In this document: piece by piece, positions 23,601-49,600 of the stretch
How the letters are laid out: the number at the start of each line of letters is the position of its first letter
How positions within the stretch are numbered: the first letter of the stretch is position 1
Source of the DNA: Paulownia fortunei
Lineage: Eukaryota; Streptophyta; Magnoliopsida; Lamiales; Paulowniaceae
Assembly: GCA_019321725.1 (NCBI GenBank)
Contig: CM033118.1
Span: forward strand, 12,116,071-12,180,070
Direction: 5' to 3'
DNA length: 64,000 nt
Notes under the pieces: generated by a model
What the model saw: only the letters and a program-made list of their open reading frames with translations
Databases searched by the model: none
What the model was told of the DNA's origin: nothing
Program-made: the position numbers and the translations under genes

Positions 23601-26600
23601 TGCACAACTTGTAGATTAGCACTTAAGATGGTTATTGATATTCTCTGAACAAATCTGCTGGAGTAGGTTTGTTGCCATCTGAGAAGGCATAGAAATCAAA
23701 TTTGTTTACTTTCTTCTTTGTTGGAATTTGGGATAGTTACGTTTACCTCCCTTAATGTTTGGTGTATTTGCCAACTCCTTCCCATGGGTTTCAGAAGTTA
23801 TAGACACCTCTGAATCAAACAACTAGCAAGAAATCCTAATGAGATGAGTAAAATAAAAAATTTACCCTTAAAACAAAAGGTGGTATACCTAAGGTTTTCA
23901 AAACCAAAAGTTTTATGGACGAACCATGTGGGAGGATTAAGTAATTTGTTAACTTTCTTTCTTTTTGTGACATTGCAGCTTATATTGGAATTTTCTTTCA
24001 TTTGATGTTGGTATTTTGGTATGTATGGGTAAGTGGTGGAAAATAGCATTGCATTCATAACCGGTAATGGCATAATTGATACACGAGAATGGAGTGGGAA
24101 TAGAAAGCACATTCCCAAGTTCATTCCCAAGTTCATTCCCATTCACATGATTGGTATAATTTAGTAGTAGGAATATCCATTCCATAGGAATTCCCATTCC
24201 CAAAAGTATGGATTAGCCATTCTGTTCCTCCCCATGGGTTTATCTATTCCCAATCGGTTAGGAATAAACCCATATTTATTTTTGACAAAATTATCCTTCT
24301 AAACATAAAAACTCGAGACCTGACCCATCAAGATTTTTATGAACATGAATACAAACCCGTTCTGAACTTGATTGGACTCGCTAGACCTGTTTTATTATTT
24401 TAAAAATATTAAAAATACTTTTTAAAAACAATATCACCATAACTTTCTATATATGAGAAGATAATTTTACTAGTAAAATTGATTATTTATATTTTAATTA
24501 TTAAAAAATTAAAAATTCAAACATATTTATTACTTTTACATATATTTGCATAAACTATTTATTATTTTTATATTATTTTACATATATTAGTATAAACTAT
24601 TTATTAATTTTATATTATTTTGCATATATTAGCATAAACTATTTATTATTTTACATAATAAATAAAATATATGTGCAATATTTTAATGGATCGTATTCAG
24701 ATCCTATCCGAGTCTAAAAATTAAAATCTGAGACTTGCTCCGAGACCCATTTGTGGGCTTTTTGTATTTTTTATAAAAAGATATGTTAAGTGTAAAATTT
24801 TCTCTATATTCTCTATATATTATTTTATTTTTTAAAACCGATTAATTTAACAACGGACCCATTTATGCACAACATTTTGGATATAATTTTATAATAAAAA
24901 ATTTCTACAAAGGGTAATTTGGTCATTAATATTATTATGTTCCATTCCATTCCATTCCTTTCTCATTCCTTATACATACCAAATATAGGAATTGCTATAC
25001 TCGTATCATTTGTTTCCTATCATCATTTAATTTCTGCCTAATTCCATTCCTACATACCAAGCATTCCCTAAAGGTTTTTCTTTTCAAAATCAACACCACT
25101 AGTGCCTCGATTTGGGGGGTTGGCGGGGTGGACAGGGTTGGTTAGGCAGACTGCCACCTATTTATGGAAACTTGAAACAAGTACACGAAGCGAGGGAGAC
25201 ACAAACCGAGTCTCTAGAATTACAATAGAAATGGAAGAGTTTGTTTCATTTGAAAGGTATGCCCTGTTTTACAGCCAACTGCACTAATACCATTTCCGAT
25301 AGTACTCATTTAGAATGCTGAAGGCTAATAACTGTATGAGTTATTTCTGATGTTGGACTAATTAATTTAAAAGTTGTGCCATCTTTTATTTCCATTTTGT
25401 GATCCAAACTACTAAAACATAATTCTCGTAAACTGAAACCACAGGTTGACCTTCCATATCAGGTAGTGCTAACAGTAGAGTTTGCTCTTCCCTTCTGAGA
25501 AAAAACATAAATTTACTACTTGATTATACATTGGTTTATGTTAATTTACCGAAATGCAGATAGAGTTCTTGGGATTGTCTGTTGGCTATCAGTGAATATT
25601 CAGAATTTGTTCATTCAGATAATGTTGTACTGAAACCTTTTGGTATTCTGATCTGTAGTATATTGTTGGTTTTCAAGGGAAAAGGATTCTATTGGATTAC
25701 AAACCTATAGTTTATTTCTTCCCTCCCTTAGCACTATTTACCTCAATTCCAATTGTCTTTTTTTTTTTATGGTCTTCTCTGATTATTACTGAAAGTTTTC
25801 TGCAGCGTCAAAAAAATATAGAGCTGTTATCATTCGAATTGATAGCCCTGGAGGAGATGCCCTTGCTTCTGATTTGTGAGCGCTGTTCTCTAATTATCTC
25901 CTCCCTTTCTTTTTATATGTTGATGTGCAAGCAGTGTAATATTTCTTCCAACTAGCAGATAGCATGTAATGAAATTAACAATCATGGTTTGTTTGGTATG
26001 GGATATTTGATCCTATATATTTTTCATCTGTCCCCGAAGAGTACAGTTAGTCCCATATGGATATCTTAACAGGTTCTGGAGGCATTCTGGACAGGTTGGA
26101 TATGAAGGAGGACAGACAAGGAAGTGGGAAAATCCCTTTATATTTGTTCTGTTTATTTACGTCATGGTTGGAGATAAATAATATAGTAAATTTCTTGTCA
26201 GATCAAATATTTAAGCCATAATCTGGAGATCATCCTTGGATAACCTGCATCCATTCTTCTTTCTAAAATAACTGGATGCTTTGGTAAAACCAGGGTTTTC
26301 TTTCTTTGCCATCCCAATGATCCCTGAGCACTTCAAATTGCGTATCTGGGTGTGCTAGAAGATGTTATTTTTCTTCTTGTCATCACATTTAATGCCAGAT
26401 TGTTTTCCCCAACATGCAAATAACTCAATGTATTATCACTAGGCTAGATCTGACTGGAAGTTGGAACTACTTTCTATCTTCTGTAGTACCATTATCAAAA
26501 GTGGAAGATTGGGACTCTGAGGTTTCAATTTCAGAAGTCAATTAAGATGAAAGAATGCCTCAGAGCTTTGCAATTCATGCACCAAATCAGAGTCCTTTCT

Positions 26601-29600
26601 CACTTAGGTAGAAGACTGTTATTTTTGTATAAGCAGTTGGATTTCGTAATCCTAGTTAGCACATGGAATGTTACATGTGTGGGTCCACATGGCACTGATG
26701 CATATACATCTAAATGTTTAGTTAATATTTATGAATGTTAACCATTTAGTATACTCGTGAAAAACACAATAAACTGAGGGTGAATTGGTCTTTTTGAATA
26801 CTATGAAGGAATTTCAATTAGAAGCCAAAATGGTTTTCTGCTTTTGCCTTTCAAAACTCCTGTCAATCACATTTATGGAAACACCTCTGGGAAAATTACC
26901 TTTCTGTTTAGTTTGTTTGGATCTGGCATAGCCAGCTGAATCTCTTTTTAAATGGTATGAAACATGCAATTCAGATAAATTGAATCTGTTAGTCTGCATA
27001 TTTCTGCATTAGTTTTTTATGCTAATTTTATTCTTTCTACCATCTAAAGTGATATTGGATCAATTTTGCTGATGGAGTGTTTTTGTTGTTTTTGTTTTTT
27101 TGGGGTGGGGGTGGGGGTTTGTTACTAAAATTTTGGGTTAACATAATGAGGCTTGATATGAGTGGAGAAAAAATCATCAATCTATTGATTAGTGTGCCTA
27201 TTATGTACAGAATGTGGAGGGAAATCAAACTTTTGGCCGCTACTAAGCCTGTTGTTGCATCAATGTCTGATGTAGCTGCTAGTGGAGGATACTACATGGC
27301 AATGGCTGCAGATGCTATAGTTGCAGAGAACCTTACATTAACTGGTTCAATTGGAGTTGTGACAGGTGAAACCTCAGAATCGAGCTATCCTGTTTCATAC
27401 AAAAACTTGTTTTCAACTGAAGTTGGTTGGATCTTACTACCTTAAATTTGGTTCCTTTCACAGTGCTCAAATAATTTTTTTCTGTCTCTTTTTTCTGTGC
27501 AAGTGTATAATTGACAGAAACGGTTCTTTTTTTGTTTTTCGACACACTCACTTTTCATCGGAGTTGCTAAATCTTAAAGAAGCTAGATTTAGCATGCAAA
27601 AATAAGAAGGAAAGTGCATTTGGACTATGTAATTTGAAACGTCTCTTTAGAGTAAGACACCACGATTTGTGATGAAGTATGAATCACAGTTATTAAAGAC
27701 AAAGCACTGAGCAATATGACTTGCATCTCAGGTGAATCTTTTACTGTTGAAGTGCAGAAAAGCTTAAACTGAATTTTAACCATTGTTTTATCTTAGTTTG
27801 ACTGCATTTTCCATTGAATTCTATGAACTTTTGGCCAATATATGGTTTGAACATGAGCTGACCTTTTGCCACTGACTTAGTACTTTGATAACAATTTTTA
27901 CATATTTTCTTAGCCCTTCTTCTGTGGGAAAGAAAATACTCCCTCTGTTTCAGAAAGATGGTTGGTTTGATTTTATCTGGTCAATTGGGCAGCTTTTAGA
28001 ATTTATTTTACGTTGACATTATCTGTTCAACTCACCTTCCAACGATGAAATTTATCTGGACAAATAATAGCCTTTAGATAAATATGTTTCAAGGTAGAAC
28101 GAAATGAAGTGTGCTTTATGAGAAAGTCTGTTGACCAGGAAAATTCAACCCAGCCATTTTTAATTGAATGGGGGTCTACATAAATGATGGGCAAGAAGTG
28201 CAGATAATGTGAGAAAATTTGAAAACTAAACAGTGTTTGAGATATTATACCAAACACCTCATCAGCATAGTTGTCGACGGAGTGGCGCAAGGCATGAGGC
28301 CAGCGCCATTTTTCAATTTGACGGATTGAAGTGAAACTGAAGATAGAGCATAACTAGCTACTCCTCTTAATCTGACAATTTGAGACAGATAAATTGAGAA
28401 TTAAACAACTTATGAAAAAACAAGTAAATGGACATTTTTCCTTCATATCATTGTCCCATGTCCTGGTTTGTTCATTCCCTTGAATTGAGCAACAGATGCT
28501 ATTGTGAACTGTACAGCTTTATGAAGATTTCTCTGCCATTTGAATAACTTTCATTTTGGTTCTGCTATTTTCAGTTGCTGAATAACCTCCATTTCTTTGT
28601 ATTCTGTTTTATTACATTTCTTTTATCATTATCATTTAGTATCCAAGTAAAATGTGAAAATGTGTAATAAAAAACTTGATATTTTTTGCTATAAATTATG
28701 AATGAACGGTGAAGCTTCTTTTTATTATTTTTCCTTTTCTTGCGGTGGTGCGGGTGGGGGATTTTGCCCTTGTTCTTGGTCATAGTGGTTTTGATATTTA
28801 GTTCACTTCTGCTTGTAGGAAAGATCAATTTGGGGAAATTATATGAGTATATTGGCTTCAATAAGGAGATCATATCAAGAGGAAGATATGCAGAACTTGC
28901 TGTAGCTGAACATCGACCATTCCGGTATCTCCCTGTTATGTTGAAGATGATATATTGGAACATGTCTTGTACTGTAACATTGAAGAAGGCCCACCTCAGG
29001 AAACCCCCTTTGTTTATAGAAGTAAGAAAGCAGGGATTGTGGGGGTGGGGGAACGGGGAGTTGATTAATAATATTACATCATGATTTTGTTGCAATTGCT
29101 GATATATTAACACGACTAATACGGATATCTCTAAATGAACGGGAAGGATTGTAGATTTTAGTCGTTCATTGGCTTTGTGATGCATGTTTTTACTTTTCAG
29201 TGACTGGAATACACTTCAAATGTACTCCCTGGAATGGCCACCATTCAGCATCATTAACACTCTTTGCTACCCAATAGTTTCATGTGTTCAAAATCTGCTG
29301 TGTTTGGCTGTAAAAGATTCAGTTCTTGTGTTAATCATGCCTGTCTACAGATTTTTAAATCTGGCAAATTCATTTGATAAACCAGTGAACTTAAGTGTTA
29401 TTTGGCTTCTCATTAGTTGTAAGCTTTCATTTAATTTTTTCTCAAATCAAGAGCATGTCTTCTAAGTATGAGTTCTTATGGTTGCTCTGCATTTATTACC
29501 TTATGCATATAAGCAACTGAAGATATATCAAAAAGAAAATTTCTTGTACATCATGCATGAGTTTAGAATTGCTTACTAATTCAGAGAATGCAGTAAATTT

Positions 29601-31481
29601 GCAAGGACGAATGAGGGGAAAGGAAAATGGAAATGCTACTGTTACATCATGCATGTGTTTAGAATTGCGTCAATTCAGAGAATGTAGTATTGCCCCTACC
29701 CATCAAACTGAAAGAGTTAAAAAGGTTTCTGTGGGCCCCATAACGACTAATGCTGGTAGGATGCCTCCTTGGACTTTGAAACTATTCAAGGTCATAACAT
29801 GAATCTACTCATGCTAAATTAGACAGTAATGTAGCTTGAACTTGCACAGCTTGTTTTCTACGAGGGAATGATCATTTTGGAAGGTGCTTCCCACTATCTT
29901 AGTTCCATTTGTTTCGTAGGGCTTATGAAAGTGTGAATAGAATGTCCCAGTAGTGACTGTTTTACTGAGACATTGTGTGAATTATTTTTGTGACCCTTAA
30001 TGTTCTGTTTCAAAGGTAAAACTTGGGGACTATAATATGCCTATCAAAATCATTTTTCCTTTTTTTTTTTTTAATTTTTTTGGTGCCATGTCTTGGATTT
30101 ATTTCATGCCCACATCTTTCTTATCTAGTACCTCAATAATTTGGTATTAATTTAAGATGTTTGGATCCTATCTTTTAAAGTGAGAAATTTTTGGTTGCTT
30201 TTGTTACTACTACATGTTTCCATATAGACAATTGTTGATTCGATGTGATTATGTATATTTGATCTGCAGAGCGGATGAAGCAGAACTTTTTGCCAAGAGA
30301 GCTCAGGATATGTACAAACAGTTTTTAGACAAGGCAGCCTTTTCAAGATCAATGACAGTATGCTATTCAACACAATATACATCTCACTTGGGATATCCAC
30401 GATTCTATCTCTCTGTTCTTTGAAATTCAAGTAAGCATATGGCAGGTGGACAAGATGGAACAGGCTGCACAGGGGAGAGTTTGGGCTGGTCATGATGCAG
30501 CTTCACTCGGTCTAGTTGATGCTATTGGTGGACTCTCTCGGGCTGTAGCAATAGCAAAACAAAAGGCTAATATACCGCTAGAGAAACAGGTATATATAGC
30601 GGTGAATTGTTTAGATATGTGTACTAATTGGATCATCTTTTAAATATGTTTCTCAAGATATTTTCATAATGTTCTGTTGGCCATTAGATAGACCAGGATA
30701 TATTATACATAGGGTTTTGCAAGATCACGATAGGGAATTGATTTTGCACAAAGTCATTGATGCTAACTGATATCTTCATAGCATAATGATCATATATATC
30801 TGTCTAAATTCCATCCTCTCTACACAAACTCGTTACATTACATGGCTAATAAGCAAACAGCTTAGGATTAAATAAGATTCTTAGTCGTTTCGAAAAGTTT
30901 ATTTGGAATATTCCATCCACTTTGTAAAGCATTGCTTTACATGGCTACTAAAATGCTTAGGGTCAAACAAGAGTCCTAGCCATTTCGAAAACAATTGCAC
31001 TTATGAATATAATCAAAAGTTTTGTCATGTTGGAAATAGGGAAAATGATCTGCGATTTCTAGTAAAGGGTTATGCTATAAGATGCTTATTATGCTGAAGT
31101 ACCTTTTCTTACAGCTGTAATGGCCAGCTGTTCCACCTTTGTGGAACTTCAGTTTAGTCAATATTCTGTCCTACTTCTGTATTGAAGTGTTTGTCCACCA
31201 TTTCTAGGAATTGGTCTTTTGGCATTTTCTAACGTGCTCTCAAATATCAGGTGACTCTTGTTGAGCTGTCAAGGTCGTCCGCATCCCCACTTGAAATTTT
31301 GAGGGGCATGGGAAACACCTTTGTTGAAGCAGATGAAGCAGTTAAAGACTTGATAAATGAGATGGCATCTTCTGATGCAATTCAAGCTAGAATGGATGGC
31401 ATTTTGTTTGAGAAACTGGAGGGAGCTGCTTATGCCAACTCTGTCTTGACGCTGATAAAAGATTATTTAAGGTCCCTTTAA
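14645..31481 (+). CDS. SPPA: Plastid signal peptide peptidase SppA (protease IV, S49), 13 exons
   Basis: Plant SppA is a membrane-associated thylakoid serine protease, reported to be light-induced. Coding exons: 14645-14979, 15386-15566, 17109-17246, 18114-18284, 18357-18460, 19899-19966, 20899-21068, 25806-25875, 27211-27365, 28819-28924, 30270-30357, 30446-30589, 31251-31481; all introns GT-AG. Repairing one base gives about 653 residues, near the Arabidopsis length. The N-terminus ([15 protein letters not shown]) is Ser/Arg-rich and lacks acidic residues, as in transit peptides. Tandem S49 domains follow. The general-base Lys is in GKYKSVGD (about residue 237, exon 4), the nucleophile Ser in LTGSIGVV (about 459, exon 9), and the IDSPGGDA and ASGGYYMA blocks are intact. 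Anomaly: the ATG frame ends at 14900-14902; the conserved frame (YPSGEF, 14845-14862) is entered only if one base is added in the G-rich tract 14813-14829. Either a sequencing/assembly error or a real frameshift; the rest looks functional. Confidence 0.93.
14980..15385 (+). other. SppA intron 1
   Basis: GT-AG intron of 406 bases (donor GTTATT, acceptor TTTATCGCAG) in phase 0 between RGE and ISDQLKS. No inserted element seen. Confidence 0.85.
15641..15977. mobile_element. MITE-like element in SppA intron 2
   Basis: Ends GGCCCTGTTTGGTCTCATTT (left) and CCAAACGGACCC (right) form an imperfect terminal inverted repeat of roughly 25 bases, with TTTTCAT just inside both ends. Length about 337 bp with no coding capacity, as expected for a MITE. 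The flanking duplication could not be settled, so superfamily (hAT-like or PIF-like) is open. It lies inside intron 2 (15567-17108), whose remaining sequence shows nothing recognisable. Confidence 0.6.
17247..18113 (+). other. SppA intron 3
   Basis: GT-AG intron of 867 bases in phase 1 between the FLGG and GVLEKVG codons. Contents are ordinary AT-rich intron sequence; no repeat or RNA gene identified. Confidence 0.8.
18673..18919. mobile_element. Stowaway-like MITE in SppA intron 5
   Basis: Left end TTCCCTCCATCCCAAAATTA and right end TATGGGACACAAGGAG are imperfect inverted repeats of the CTCCCTCCGTCCC type that marks Stowaway (Tc1/mariner) MITEs. TA dinucleotides flank both ends (18671-18672 and 18920-18921), as required by TA target duplication. 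About 247 bp, no coding capacity. Lies in intron 5 (18461-19898). Confidence 0.75.
19791..19807 (+). other. Canonical G-quadruplex motif in SppA intron 5
   Basis: GGGGGTGGGTGGGTGGG has four runs of at least three G separated by single T, the tightest loop class, on the coding strand. It would be present in the unspliced transcript about 90 bases before the exon 6 acceptor (19898). Folding is predicted from the pattern alone. Confidence 0.75.
19967..20898 (+). other. SppA intron 6
   Basis: GT-AG intron of 932 bases in phase 2, between exon 6 (68 bases, the smallest) and exon 7. No element or conserved structure recognised; an antisense open frame (20529-20894) is composition-driven. Confidence 0.75.
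21387..23265 (-). mobile_element. Solo LTR of a Ty3-gypsy-type element in SppA intron 7
   Basis: Starts TGTAACACCCTC and ends GAGATGTCACA, and is flanked by perfect 5-bp duplications TGAGA (21382-21386 and 23266-23270). Plant gypsy LTRs usually end GGGTGTTACA in the sense strand, so this copy is in minus orientation, antisense to SppA. Length 1879 bp, no coding domain, no second LTR: the product of recombination between the two LTRs of a full element. It accounts for much of the 4737-base intron 7 (21069-25805). Confidence 0.85.
23271..24012. other. Part of SppA intron 7 with no recognised feature
   Basis: Ordinary intron-like AT-rich sequence between the solo LTR and the MITE-like element. 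No reading frame or repeat of note apart from short minus-strand frames driven by composition. Confidence 0.5.
24013..25070. mobile_element. MITE-like element with TTGGTATGTA ends in SppA intron 7
   Basis: Left end TTTTGGTATGTATGGGT and the reverse complement of the right end, CTTGGTATGTAGGAATGG, form an imperfect terminal inverted repeat. Internal zones just inside each end are packed with ATTCC/GGAAT motifs (24085-24255 and 24940-25040). A further copy of the terminal motif at about 24970-24990 suggests rearrangement or a nested copy. No coding capacity; the flanking duplication is not resolved, so the superfamily is uncertain. Confidence 0.6.
24538..24655. repeat. Three-unit 42-bp tandem repeat inside the MITE-like element
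   Basis: Units begin at 24538, 24580 and 24622. Each has the form (A/G)CATATATT followed by AAACTATTTATTA and a TTTATATTATTT tail; the last unit is incomplete. AT-only minisatellite within the element's core. Confidence 0.75.
25876..27210 (+). other. SppA intron 8
   Basis: GT-AG intron of 1335 bases in phase 2. It includes a G-rich tract, GGGGTGGGGGTGGGGG (27101-27116), with three clear G runs on the coding strand. Otherwise nothing recognised. Confidence 0.75.
27366..28818 (+). other. SppA intron 9, with a possible Stowaway remnant
   Basis: GT-AG intron of 1453 bases in phase 1. Near 27940 the sequence TACTCCCTCTGTTTCAGAAA looks like a Stowaway-type terminal repeat, but no good matching right end was found (a weak candidate lies near 28085-28110). 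The long minus-strand open frame 28571-29185 covers the end of this intron, exon 10 and part of intron 10, and is not a gene. Confidence 0.5.
28925..30269 (+). other. SppA intron 10
   Basis: GT-AG intron of 1345 bases in phase 2. It contains an imperfect direct repeat about 96 bases apart (near 29547 and 29643), both with CATCATGCATG, TTTAGAATTGC and AATTCAGAGAATG. No gene recognised. Confidence 0.65.
30590..31250 (+). other. SppA intron 12
   Basis: GT-AG intron of 661 bases in phase 0 before the last exon. Nothing recognised inside. Confidence 0.75.
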
Positions 31482-31534
31482 TTATATGCTTTCTAATCTT
31501 TTTCTTGTCTGTTTAGTTTGTGCGACTCATTTGC

Positions 31535-31540
31535 AATAAA
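31535..31540 (+). terminator. Polyadenylation signal candidate of SppA (AATAAA)
   Basis: A canonical AATAAA lies 54 bases after the SppA stop codon, a plausible distance for a near-upstream polyadenylation element. Not proven without transcript ends. Confidence 0.45.
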
Positions 31541-33065
31541 GAACATTTGCCATCATGGAGGAGCTCAGATAATTTCTTCCACGTCTCTGTGGTGCAGGTT
31601 TATTTACTGATAAGCAAAGAAATATACTGATTATACGTACCAATATTGGATTAAGTTTATTTTCGAGCTTGTAAGGTTATAGTTTATTCGAACCATACAC
31701 AGTTTTTTTTTTTTTTTTTTTTTTTTTTGGTTGGGGTGGGGGTCTTGTTTGGTGTTTGTATTCCTGTGTTACTTTTTATCACAAGAACCATGACGCTGCG
31801 AAGGTAGGTGAATACTTCCAAGGAGGAAGAAATTCCCAGAGGATTGAGAATTTATAAATGTACTATTTTCCATGTAAATGGTATCATTGCCACAGTTTCT
31901 TGATGAGTAAATTAAGCTGCCAACAGCAAGACCGTGATTTTATTTTACACAGGTTTTCCATTTCCTTTCTTCTCGTGATTACTTTCAGTTCATGAAGTTG
32001 GTGTTACTGAATCTGGTATTGGTCTCTGCAAGTGAGGCAGATATTGGAGCTGAATGAATATTGAGAAGGTTGGTGGTGTTGCTAGTTTTGGAAGTCTAGT
32101 TACTACATTGAACGCTACTTGAGGTATTTCAATTGATGGATAAATTTCTTCTTCAGCCTCACATTTATGTTCTGCTCAGTAAATGAGAAATATTTCTCAA
32201 AGGTCGTTCAATTTCAAATTTAATTTTATAGAATTCAATAGAGTAAAAATAATACCTGATAAGCTCTTTGAATTTTTAACTTCAGACCACCAATAACTTT
32301 GAGGAATATATTTATGTTTTAAATAATTTTTTATATCAAATTTATTTCACGGTATCGATTGGCTCTCTCAGAACATGGATGCGACGCGGATAAAAAAATC
32401 ACTGTAACTCGATTAACCAACTCAACTCAAAAAGGGATAAGTATCTAATTAAATCACAAAAAATGCTGCGGAGGATTTAACAGACCTAAAAAAGACGGTA
32501 TTTTTTTTTAAAATTCTGTTATTGAGAAAAAGTAAGAAGGCAATTTAAGGACCTTTAGCAATCTGCTTAACTACCAAGAGAGAAGAAATATTGAAAGATC
32601 AAATTCAAGAAAGAAATGATTTTTTTTGGGTTGGAGTAAAGGCCAAAGAATTTTGGTGTCCGAAGGTTACGCGCGCATGGTCCACAAATAACTCTTTTTT
32701 CGATTCACCAAAGTTGTTCTAACAAGAGTTTGAAATATATATTCCACTGTTATGCCATTCCATTGTAATGTTCACTGCTGCAAAATCTTTGCCCAACAGG
32801 GCACCTAACTTGCATCATTTGAAATGACATTCCACCATTATCACATGGATGTTTCTTTTTCTGCGAACTGTATTTGCACTTCTAATTGTGCATATAGTGT
32901 TTGTATTTTCTTCCTTTTCTTCTCTCTCTCGGGACGAGGGGTTTAGGTGTCAATAATCCCCTGTACGTATAAGAAAGCTAAGTGATACATCTCTCAAGAT
33001 TTCACTCCAGCATATTCTATATATACAACAAAGCCCATGTCATAGTGTAAATGATGGATCCACAT
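31541..33065. other. Convergent intergenic region between SppA and TTM
   Basis: About 1.5 kb separating the two stop codons. Holds the 3' untranslated parts of both genes, a run of 26 T followed by a G-rich tract (31703-31742), and AT-rich spacer. No independent gene or element recognised. Confidence 0.6.
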
Positions 33066-46635
<13,570 letters not shown>

Positions 46636-46673
46636 ACTGAAGTTGACAAAACTTGTAACCGCGGAGAAATAGA
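46636..46673 (-). other. Untranslated part of the TTM start exon
   Basis: A strong acceptor (CTTTGCAG, boundary at 46674) lies 38 bases before the TTM start codon, so the leader is probably spliced. The start is chosen because MAQDT directly precedes conserved sequence and no upstream in-frame ATG remains in the exon. Confidence 0.6.
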
Positions 46674-49600
46674 CTGCAAAGAGTATTAAAATTACAAATT
46701 AGAGAGAAAAAAAAAAGAAACTGCAACGTCATATTTTTGGAGGCAATATCTAGTGGGATAATAAACTTTTTAGCATTTTTTCCTATGATTTCATTATGAC
46801 CTCATTTCTGATTTTGTGTGGATGAAAAGTACATCCGGCAAGGTTTCTATTTCAAAGAAATAAAGAACAAAACTGTACTTCAAGTAAAATTGATGATTCA
46901 ATATTGTGTGGCAACTGCAAAAATTAAAACAAAGGTCAAGTTAGTATACGAAGCAACTATATGCTACTACAAAGTGACTAATGTAGAAGGTCTCACACCC
47001 AAAAATGACATCTTCCATTCTCATCTTTGACATTGCAGATTGTGCCAATTGTAAGTCGGTCGGCTTTGGAAAATCTTAACAATGGGCACATTTTGAAAGA
47101 AGCACATTTCTCAATATAAAAGGAAAAATTTACTTTGTTTTAGTTCTATTTTGTCTCATATCATCATGTTTTTTGGGTCAATTTTCTTCAACTAACTTCA
47201 CCAAAAGTATTTGTCCTTGGAAAAGAAAACTAGACACTGTGCATGAAATGAGTGATTAAATGCCAAGGTCAGCTGGAAATCAAAAAGCATGCAGGAAGAA
47301 CAGATTAACATCAAAACAGAAGAAGAAAACAAGAGATAATTTAGTGTTTCTAAAAACTGAATTGTTGAAAGGGAAATTAAATCATCGTGAAGAGCACTAA
47401 AATCTTCACGATAAAAAGAGCAACAAAAGCCAGTTATCCAGACTATTTAATGAAGATGCAAGAAATTAGCATGAGAAAGTACAGAAAAGAACAAGAGCAA
47501 AGTTGAGCATCATTGGATTAACAATACTTTCATATTGCAGAATTATATTAGGAGAATTACCAGAGAAGACCTTTAAATTGAGATAGGCCAAGAGCAGAAG
47601 AACAATAAATAAATAAACAAGTCAATAAAGTACCTATAATCATGGTAAACAAGTTCCCAAGCACTTATATGTCTTTGTGCTTTGAACTTATCTCTTAACA
47701 TAGGGTACTTTTGCTTAAACTTTATAGTATAAACAAAGGCCAACAGAAGATTGCCCGGAGATGGTTGTCCGAATCATGTAATCTTTTAAGGTCTATATAC
47801 TTTCGTAATCTTCTTGTTTCAATAGAGTTAATATACTTCTACATCTTCTTATTTCCACAGACTGAGTGATTATCTAATTCAAAATTATTTTGTGGATTCG
47901 CTGCAAATCCAAATCAAACGGATATTTACCCAGAGGAGTGCATAAAACTATAAAGATGAAAGAGACATTCTGGAATAAGAAACCACCATCATCATTTGGA
48001 TTGGATCTCGATGTACATCCATGAGAAATTCTTATTGACTTTTTTCTATTATACAGTCTGTAAATGTGACAAGCTCAGGTTTAATTCCAGTTTTAGAATT
48101 TTATTTTTTATTTTTAAAGAAGAGAAGCTCATTAATGTGGTGGTTTCTAGCTAATTAAGTGGTTAAAGTGCCATTTTATCATTCTTAGCATAATCCCATA
48201 GAAGGCAGAGAAGTACGATCTGCAATATGGGCCTAATACTTAAAGAAAAATTATGTTAAATTCCAGAAGAGATGTTATGAGTTCACACTGCATAAGGTAG
48301 ACAAGAATCTGGACCAGACAAAAAACTAAACAAGCCAACCAAATTCTTACATGAGAAAGAAAATAAACTACCTTCTCAAGCCACTATTTGTTTACATGAT
48401 TTTTAAAGTTGGAGAGTTGCACCAGGAAGCTAAACCTTAGCAAATCTTTTATCGCTATGGCAAACGCACTCTTGGCTGAAAAAGAATTAACTTGGGAACC
48501 GAAGGCGAGTTCAATAGTCCACAAGTTTCAAATTTTTTAAAAATCTTATTAACTTTTCCAGGTGATCAAACCATAAAGAATTTCTTCAACAAGTCCAAGC
48601 AGATAATAACCAATATAAGAAGCCCCTTTCAAAATAACTTATCCAGAGCAAATTCGCTCCAGACATACTTCTCTCTACGTCCACTATAGTCCTCCAAAAG
48701 GTCTATTGCCCAAGCAACATTCTATCATAATATACCCTAATCATATTACACTGTCAAGCACTTGAATAATAATAGAAGTTAGCACAGTAATAACAAACCT
48801 CTGCAGCCCTTGGACTGAACTTAACGTTTTTAAGGCTTCACCTAGGAGCCACAACTAAAGAACAGCAATAAAACAAGCATTTTCCAACATGTTTGGATAG
48901 TGGAGAGATCATGGACTCTTGACGTAGAAAGCAACAGTAAGCTCATTAGAAAATCTGAAAAACTACTGTCAAAGAAATTCCTCAGCCTCAGTTTAAGACT
49001 GTTTGTTCCACAAAAATGGCAAGCCTTAGGGACCATTCAGAAACCTTAGTGTTCTTTGTTTTTCTGTTTTCTCTTTTCAAAAACTTTCGGATTTTCCTCT
49101 TTAAAGAATTGCTCTTATAAAAGCAAATCCAAGTATCATAACCCACTTAAAACAAAAATCCCAAGTATCAATCTCTCTTCAATCATAGAAGAGCAAGATT
49201 AAAAAGTTTCAGGAGAACAGGATATTATCCTCAAAGTTCAAGGAATAGGAAAAAATACACTACATAAGGACTGCTTGCAAAACCAAAATGAATTTGTAAA
49301 CATATTTTCCACAAAATAAATTAGGAAAAGGAAAAAAAATTGAAATCTAAATACCATCACATTTGCCTTTGGGACAAAAAAGTATCAACACTAAATACTT
49401 TTGAATATAGTTGAGTATCTAGCTTCACTTCTTCACTCAAAAGCAAATGGAAAAACATTGGTTACCTTTGCTTAATCCTCATTAAAATCCAAGGTTCAAA
49501 CATAGTACAGAAGAAACAAAATATCCAACTCCGGATCATTCATAAGACTCGTGTGAACATTTCAGTCATCACTGATCAGTCACTTATACTACAAAAATAA

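Noticed and set aside
23798..24203. Minus-strand frames with repeated [10 protein letters not shown]
   Set aside because: The repeat is the translation of ATTCCCAAGTTC repeats in a MITE-like arm, not a protein.
27101..27116. G-quadruplex in SppA intron 8
   Set aside because: Only three separate G runs are clear; it needs one run to be split to make four, so weaker than the intron 5 motif.
27939..28112. Second Stowaway MITE in SppA intron 9
   Set aside because: Only the left end is convincing; the right candidate matches poorly and has no clear TA flank.
28571..29185. 204-codon open frame on the minus strand
   Set aside because: It lies opposite SppA exon 10 and its flanking introns, has no domain, is rich in Asn/Lys/His from AT composition, and the + strand exon is clearly conserved.
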